64,000 bases of DNA from the NCBI GenBank assembly GCA_016647705.1, contig CM028330.1, forward strand, positions 30,460,649 through 30,524,648, written 5' to 3'. Origin of the DNA: Eucommia ulmoides (lineage: Eukaryota > Streptophyta > Magnoliopsida > Garryales > Eucommiaceae). The notes beneath the pieces were generated by a model, which did not search any database, was not told where the DNA came from, and worked only from the letters and a program-made list of their open reading frames with translations. This document shows positions 57,647 to 64,000 of this stretch, piece after piece (the stretch's first letter is position 1; each line of letters starts with the position of its first letter). A program made the translations under genes and the position numbers.

Positions 57647-57649
57647 TAA

Positions 57650-57859
57650 GCTACTTGTATGGAAAGGTTCAAAAGCTAATAAAACTCTTTGTTTGGCTTT
57701 TTTTTCCAGTGTTCTTTACATAATAAATATTTTTTTTAAAACATAATTCCTAACATCATGCAACTTCAAACTTATTTGCGAAGGTCGAGTATCCCGGCGG
57801 TGCGAAGGGCGGGACCACTTTGGTCCCAGCGTTCAGAACACCGAAACCGTTTGCAATTT
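57650..57859. other. Short spacer between MITE and SIRE LTR fragment
   Basis: AT-rich to 57770, then a GC-richer piece with a GGGACCA/TGGTCCC hairpin (57811-57827). No match elsewhere in the window. It may be host DNA next to the SIRE fragment. Confidence 0.4.
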
Positions 57860-59678
57860 TTAACCTTTACAATTTCCTTTTTTCAAGTTAAGGAAGAACC
57901 TTTATTTTTTACAGACTAAAGAATAACCTAATTCTTTTTAACATTAAAACTCAAGAATCAAAACCTCACTAAAACACTCCAAATATCCTTTTACTCGGTA
58001 AAGATTGAACCGTTATAAAATCACTCAAAAACATAATTCTTATCCAGAAAGAATCACTACCTCAATCTTTTAATAGGAAGAGACTGAAACCCGGCTACCC
58101 TTGATTAAATATCCCCAATGATATTTAATCTGTCACAACTCACTAATACACAAATTAATAAATAGTAAATCTCACTCGGAGTTCCTACCACCCCAAATAA
58201 ATAAAATCTCAATTAATATCCCAACTAATGATAGAAATATGTGAGATATAGAAATCTAATTTTAACAAAAATAAGGGTAGCAAATTGGAACACGTAATCA
58301 GATTCAAGAAATTGTTTGAACGAATATTTTCTTCAAAAATCAAAAACAATTTATAAGATCAATTTCCAAAATAAAATAATAAATAATAAACAATATGAAA
58401 ATATCTCACCCGGAATCCACCAAATTAATGATTAGAACGGTATAACTTCAAATCCGGTATCAACAAGTATAGATCGCAATTGATTCACAGAATCACTCTT
58501 AGAAAAGCTCACAATATCGGAGAATACTAACTCTTATAAAAGCTTTTTCATAATGATATAAAATGATTAACTCTCTTAGAATGATTAGTTTTTCTAATAA
58601 AATGATTAACTCTCTTAGAATGATTAGAATGATTAGTTTTTCTCTATTTAAATGAACTTGTAATCAGCCTTCTAACGGTTAGTTTACAAGTATCATGACA
58701 ATTAAAAACTCTTATAGACCCCTTATAACATAAGGATTTCATTTAGGTTTAATTTCACTTAATAACAACTTTCAAAACACTCAATTAAACCCCTAAAGTA
58801 TTTCTCAATTAAATTAAATAAGTATAGAATCCATTTTAATTACCAAATTGACAAATATTAATATTTAATTAACCATATTGAAATGATTTAATTAGTATAT
58901 GAACCATATCTCAAATATAAAGAATATCCCCCAAATCTCTCTCAAATCCTAACAAAAAATTGTTACTTTTGGATTTAAACTCGGATCAAACAGTATCCTG
59001 AAACTACGCATTCAGTCGACTGCCTAGTTGACTGGAAGATACTGAAAGTAGCCCATGCAATTCATCGGTCGACAGCTCGGTCGACTCGCAGATTCAGAGA
59101 GTTTGTCGTGCTTTCACCGGTTGACTGCTCGGTCGACTCGCAGATTCAGAGAGTTCAGTTGTTTTCACCGGTCGACCTGTTGGTCGACTCTTCGATTTAG
59201 AATGTTTGAACTTCTTTCTCAGGTCAACTCCTCAGTCGACTGTCTCCTTTTGAATCTCTTCTCTGATCTCGTTTTTAACTCACTTTCTTTTATGATTTCG
59301 CCTATTTATCCATTTTTTATCTTTAAATAAGCTTCACTAATATTCTTATATTCCATTTTAGTCATTCAAAAATATTTCTTTTCAATTCATATATGAGCAA
59401 ATAATCATACTTAATAAAAACACACAAAAAAGATAAAATTCATTTTGTGTCATGTATATGTTCCTAAATGAGATATTAAGAGTTAATATTTACCTTAGTT
59501 GTTTTCTTTAATTTCTTCAAACTCTTAATACTTCTTTATCATCTAGATATCTTCATTTAGTATCCATTCAATTTGACATCTTCATTACTGGAATTTTAAA
59601 TCACTAAAACACTTAATCAAACATTAGTTCCACCAAAATATCAATACTTAATTGTTCATCAAAATCTTAGAATCAACA
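57860..59678 (-). repeat. SIRE element II 3' LTR (incomplete)
   Basis: Reverse complement of most of the element I LTR. It ends AGAATCAACA at 59678 (complement of TGTTGATTCT) and includes the GTCGAC palindromic zone at 59010-59245. The outer few hundred bases of the LTR are missing at 57860. Confidence 0.85.
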
Positions 59679-60009
59679 ATCTTCCCCTTTTTTATGATGA
59701 CAATTAACTTTGATGTTTTCTTTAAAATAAAATATAACCACAGTCCCCTTGAATTCGAGGATGGGTTCTTTAACACATTTAGGCATCATAATGAAGATTT
59801 TATAAAACATAATTTAAAAATACTCAATAAAGCACAATTTTTTTTAAATTTCTCCCTTTTGATTAAAATACAGTTTTAGAATACTCCCCTTAAATAAAAC
59901 AAATCAAACATCACTAATTTCTCCCCCTTTGTCATCTTCAAAAACAAATTTAGGTAGAAGATGAGAAAACAACATATATGTAACTCATTCTAGGCAAACA
60001 TCATTATGC

Positions 60010-60560
60010 CTAGCTATACTCAAACCGCGAATGATTTTCACAAACTGATCTTCCACTAGTAGTTTGGTAAAAACATCAACAAGTTGGTCGGAGGTATCAA
60101 TATACTCAATAATAATATCCCTTTTTCAGAATGTGATCACGAATAAAGTGATGTTTAATCTCTATGTGCTTAGTTCGTGAGTGTTGTGTAGGATTTTTAC
60201 TTAGACATATAACACTTTTATTATCACAAAAGATCGAGACCTCCTCCATACAAACTTCAAAATTATTTAACTGTTGCTTAATATATAAAATTTGAGCACA
60301 ACAGTTACCAACTGCCATGTATTCAGCCTCATTAGTAGATAAGGTTATTGAATTCTGTTTCTTGCTTGACCAATAAACCAAAGCATGTCCTAACAAATGA
60401 CATGATCCACTTGTGCTTTTTCGCTCAACTTTGCAACTGGCAAAGTCAGCGTCGGAGTAACTTACCAATTTAAATTCACTCCTCCTAGGATACCATAATC
60501 CTAGGTCAGTCGTCCCCTTTAAATAACGAAAAATTTGCTTAACCGCAGTCAAGTGCGATT
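60010..60560 (-). pseudogene. SIRE II RNase H relic
   Basis: Minus strand encodes RYLKGTTDLGLWYPR, VSYSDADFASCK, LVYWSSKKQNSITLST, YMAVGNCCAQILYIKQQL and HIEIKHHFIRDHI, the same segments in the same order as element I. Fossil. Confidence 0.85.
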
Positions 60561-60569
60561 CTTTAAGAC

Positions 60570-61520
60570 AAGACTAAAATCTAGCACAAAGATAAACACT
60601 ATACACAATGTCAGGTCTACTAGCAGTTAAATACAACAAGCTATCAATCATATCTCGATACATATTTTCATTTATGCTTTTACCAGTATCATATTTTTTA
60701 ATTTTTGTAGCTATTGCCATTGAAGTTTTGTACTCTTTAACTCCCTCCAATCCATATTTATTTAATAGCTCCTTGGTATATTTATCTTGGTTTATAAATA
60801 TTCGTTCTTTGGTTTGCATAATTTGCAATTCAAGAAAGAAATTCAGTTATCCCATCATACTCATTTCAAATTCGACCTGCATTATCTTAGCAAACTCTTG
60901 GTAAAGATCCTCACTAGTAAATCCAAAAATGATATCATCAACATATACTTAAATTAATAGGATATCAGAATCAATTTTCTTAACAAATAATGTAATATCA
61001 CAAATACCCATTCAAAAACTATTTTCGATCAAATATCGACTAAGTTTCTCATACCAAACTCTCGGAGCTTGTTTGAGCCCACACAAAACCTTACGAAGTT
61101 TAAATATATGATCGGAAAATTTATCATTTTCAAATCCCAGGGGTTGTTCCACACAACCTTCTTTAGCTAGAAAGTCATTTAGAAATGCACTCTTTACATT
61201 CATTTGATATAGCTTAAAATTATGTGAACATATAAAGGCGAGTAACATTCTAATTGCATCTAGTCTAACAACAGGAGCTTAAGTTTTATCATAATCAATT
61301 CCTTGCTCTAGATTATAGCCATTTGCCACTAATCTTGCTTTATTTCTAATTACCATACTAGATTCATCCTTTTTGTTTCTAAATACCCATTTAGTACTAA
61401 TAACTCGATAAAAATCCGGTCTCAGAACACGACACCACACTTTGTTCTGCTCAAATTGAACTAATTCATCTTGCATTGTGGAAATCCAAGATTCATTAAT
61501 TAGCGCCTCATTGATATTTT
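60570..61520 (-). pseudogene. SIRE II reverse transcriptase relic
   Basis: Minus strand encodes STKWVFRNKKDESSMVIRNK, LNDFLAKEGCVEQPLGFEND, LCGLKQAPRVWYEKL and, near 60935, the VDDIIFG active-site segment, then KYTKELLNKYGLEG. Order matches element I. Fossil. Confidence 0.85.
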
Positions 61521-62265
61521 TAGGCTTAATTTGAGATAAGAAAGCAAGATTAATTATATCCCTAAGAGAAGATCGAGTACTTACACCTTTTTCGAAATTA
61601 CCGATGATTTCTTTGATTAAATGCCCTGGTACTTTCTTTATAGTTCTTGGTAAAGTCGAATCCTTCTTCTTAGGTTCCTCCTCTTGTTGAGACTCCTTTG
61701 GTGCATCATTACCTTGGTTTTGGTTATTTAAGATACTTGCATCATCATCATCCAAAACCTTTCTCGACAAGTATGGATCAGCTTCCTCAAACACAACATG
61801 CATAGTTTCTTCTACTACTAAAGTATGTTTATTATAAACTCTATAAGTCTTACTGTTAGTAGCATATCCAAGAAAAATTCTATAATCAAATTTAACATCA
61901 AATTTACCAAGATTATCCTTGTCATTCAAAATGAAACATTTGCATCCAAAGACCTTAAAATAGAAAATATTTGGAGTCTTACCATTCCAAATTTCATATG
62001 GGGTTTTGTTAAACCCTCTACGAATTGATACACGGTTTACCACGTGACAAGCGGTACTTATTGCTTCAGCCCAGAAGTAGACCCTCTGCGTTGTCTCCGA
62101 AAGTCACATGACCCCATTTTTAGGTGTCAAAGATGTAAATTTTTCTTTATCTCCCGTCATGTGTCGAGAACAACCACTATCCAGGAACTATTTGTCCTTA
62201 CTTATTGATGTTTTTAGAATAACCTGCAAGGAGCACCTCAAATAGTTCTTAAGTAATACTCAGCC
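61521..62265 (-). pseudogene. SIRE II integrase and protease remnants
   Basis: Minus strand shows NKTPYEIWNGKTPN, FKVFGCKCFILND and GYATNSKTYRVYNK (integrase C-terminal part), the acidic linker, and near 62110-62200 protease words such as SRHMTG and GHVTF. Much of the integrase core is not represented. Fossil. Confidence 0.75.
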
Positions 62266-63805
62266 TACGTGGGTCCAATCATATTAGTTGAGACAATTTT
62301 AGTTCCTTTCGGAACCCAAACTTGTCTACAGTTAGATAGTTTTCCAAAACATCTACGAATAGTATGCCCCACAATGTTACATTTAAAACATCTAACCAGA
62401 TCCTTGGTTTTAAAAAAGAATTTTTGAAAGCATTTTTGTTTAAGATTTTTCTGATATCTAATACCGGCTTTATCAAAAACTCCACGTGAACTTCCTAAAA
62501 GCATTTTTAAATTGTTTTCACCGCTGGTAAATTTGAGAACAATTGATTGCAAATGCATCAATTTAGATTTCAACCCATTGTTTTGAAATTCATAATCCAC
62601 CACTTGCTTGTTTAATGTGTTAATTGTACTTTAAAGGGCATTTATTTTAGAACACTGATTTTTATAATTATATGAAAGTTCTTGATAAATATAAAACAAT
62701 TCATCAAAATTTGAAGGACATGAACTTGAACAATCGGTTACCTCACCACTAGTGGCCATTAATGTAAGCATGGACGTATCCTCACTATTTGATTCTTCCA
62801 AGCTACTTGAATCGGTATCATCCCAAGTGGCCTTCATCAATTTCTTCTTACTCTTCTTTGCTTTCTTCTTTTCTTTCTTCTTCTTTTCCTTTTCTTTATC
62901 CTTCTTTGGTTTGGGACAATCATTTTGAAAATGACCGGTTTTACGACAATTGTAGCATTCCACTTTAGATATGTTTAGATTTCTTTTCCCACAGAATGTG
63001 CACTGAGTCCTTCTTCTAAAATTATTTGTGAGAAGTGATACATTCTTCTCTTACTCACTATCAAGGCTTTCATCATCACTGTCATCATCTTCTTCAATTT
63101 TTTGAACTTTTAGTGCCAAGGATTTCCTCTTGCTATTTTCGATATCATCCTCGTAGCCTTTAATCGCCGATTCATGAGTCATCAAATTACTAAGTAGATC
63201 ATTGATGTCGTATTTGCCAAAATCATTGGCTTCCTCGATTACCGTCACTTTTGACTCCCATATTTTCGTCAAGGACCTTAGGACCTTTTGTACTCTATCC
63301 TCCATAGAGTATGGTTTTCCGAGTTAGTTTAAACTATTGCATATGTTATTGAAGCGAGTGTACATCTCATGAATCGATTCATTCTCCTCCATCTCGAACA
63401 ACTCAAATTTTTTCATAAGTGCATTGATTTTTGACTTCTTCACTTGACTTGTCCCTTCGTGGGTGACTTGTACCTTATCCCACATCTCTTTTGCGGATTT
63501 ACAACCTGAAACTCTAGAATACTCATTAGCATCTAAAGAATAAAAAAGAATATTGATAGCTTGAGAATTAATAGAGAGTTTCTGCTTATCGGAAGCAGTG
63601 AGTTGTTTCTTCTTCTACTCAACTCCGTTTTTTATTAGAATGAATAGACCATCATCGATTATTAGCTACACATCGTAATTTGTAGCCTGAAGAAAGGTTA
63701 TCATCCTGTCTTTCCAAAATGAGTAACTTTCACCTACAAACAAGGGTGGTCGGTGCATAGACTGCCCCTCAGTTAGTGTTCCTACTATGTGTGTCATGTG
63801 ATCTT
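62266..63805 (-). pseudogene. SIRE II gag relic
   Basis: Minus strand encodes a zinc knuckle CYNCRKTGHFQNDC near 62920-62962, a Lys-rich stretch and KATWDDTDSSSLEESNSED. A second knuckle CFKCNIVGHTIRRC lies near 62345-62390. The capsid part near 63650-63780 includes RPPLFVGESYSFWKDRM-like wording. A SIRE gag with two zinc knuckles as in element I. Fossil. Confidence 0.85.
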
Positions 63806-63834
63806 TGTTAGCAAAATAAATTCTAGCTAAACCA

Positions 63835-63846
63835 GTTCTGATGCCA
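63835..63846 (-). other. Initiator-Met tRNA primer binding site (minus strand)
   Basis: The minus strand reads TGGCATCAGAAC, two changes from TGGTATCAGAGC, two bases from the LTR end at 63849. Confidence 0.8.
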
Positions 63847-63848
63847 AT

Positions 63849-64000
63849 TGTTGGCCCAGTAGAATACCAAAGAGGGGGGTGAATTGGGTAATTAAAAATA
63901 TATCAGAATAAAACTTAATAAATCAAATAATTAATTTTAAGCCTAAATTAATTATTATCTTTATAACACAATGGAATAATATGATCAATCTAAATACACA
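63849..64000 (-). repeat. SIRE element II 5' LTR, start only
   Basis: TGTTGGCCCAGTAGAATACC and onward is the reverse complement of the last 150 bases of the element I LTR. It continues beyond the window. Confidence 0.9.

Larger units (their letters stand above)
57860..64000 (-). mobile_element. SIRE-type Ty1/copia element II, minus strand, runs off the window
   Basis: In plus coordinates: 3' LTR 57860-59678 (incomplete at its outer end), tail with CTCCCCTT/CTCCCCCTTT (reverse polypurine tracts) 59679-60000, RNase H, reverse transcriptase, integrase end and gag relics 60010-63805, primer site 63835-63846, 5' LTR from 63849 past the edge. Same family as element I by LTR, gag and pol wording, in the opposite orientation. 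Broken, with about ten breaks and a shortened coding region. No target duplication can be read because one end is incomplete and the other is outside. Confidence 0.88.

Noticed and set aside
1-64000. tRNA, rRNA and other RNA genes
   Set aside because: No cloverleaf or rRNA words were found. tRNA-like words are only primer binding sites of retroelements.

Overview
This window is plant nuclear DNA, most likely from a eudicot although the species cannot be named. It consists almost entirely of nested, decayed transposable elements. I found no intact host protein-coding gene, tRNA, rRNA or CRISPR array. The plant call rests on SIRE-type Ty1/copia with an initiator-Met tRNA primer site, Athila-type Ty3/gypsy pol, large non-coding gypsy derivatives with an Asp-tRNA primer site, and hAT and Tourist-type MITEs.

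The dominant component is one family of large retrotransposon derivatives (LARDs), here called the TGATAGGTGT family after its LTR start. LTRs are about 1.3-1.7 kb, followed by an Asp-tRNA primer site, about 2-2.7 kb of almost non-coding internal DNA and a polypurine tract. It occurs as a minus-strand LTR-internal-LTR-internal chain (1-6782), a plus-strand array with three LTRs (12318-21618), a rearranged minus-strand cluster (24016-31267), a minus-strand partial copy (33856-37019) and a structurally whole plus-strand copy with a 6-bp target duplication (50560-55966). Two LTR subfamilies can be told apart by whether a roughly 200-bp block is present once or twice. One copy (about 4085-4930) keeps a coding-like segment whose last residues resemble a short relic in the other copies, which points to a coding ancestor.

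From 6951 to 24015, split by the three-LTR array, lies a tandem block of about 2.45-kb units. Each unit holds two nested minisatellites with periods near 77 and 86-87 bp. The block is bracketed by inverted LTR ends.

From 31268 the order is: a Tat/Ogre-like gag fragment, LTR pieces, and an Athila-type pol fossil (37022-48810). The Athila fossil was split in its protease by a 9.3-kb SIRE copy (37155-46475, target duplication ATGGA) and between protease and reverse transcriptase by a 500-bp hAT MITE (46583-47082). A second SIRE copy on the minus strand runs from 57860 past the right edge.

The only places that might be host DNA are 49461-50559 and 55967-57045. They are the two sides of the 50560-55966 insertion. 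The right side looks like a plant promoter and 5' leader read on the minus strand (G-box, telo-box motifs, CT-rich leader). A 601-bp Tourist-like MITE (57046-57646) follows it. Coordinates of decayed parts are approximate; those of LTR ends, target duplications and primer sites were read base by base.
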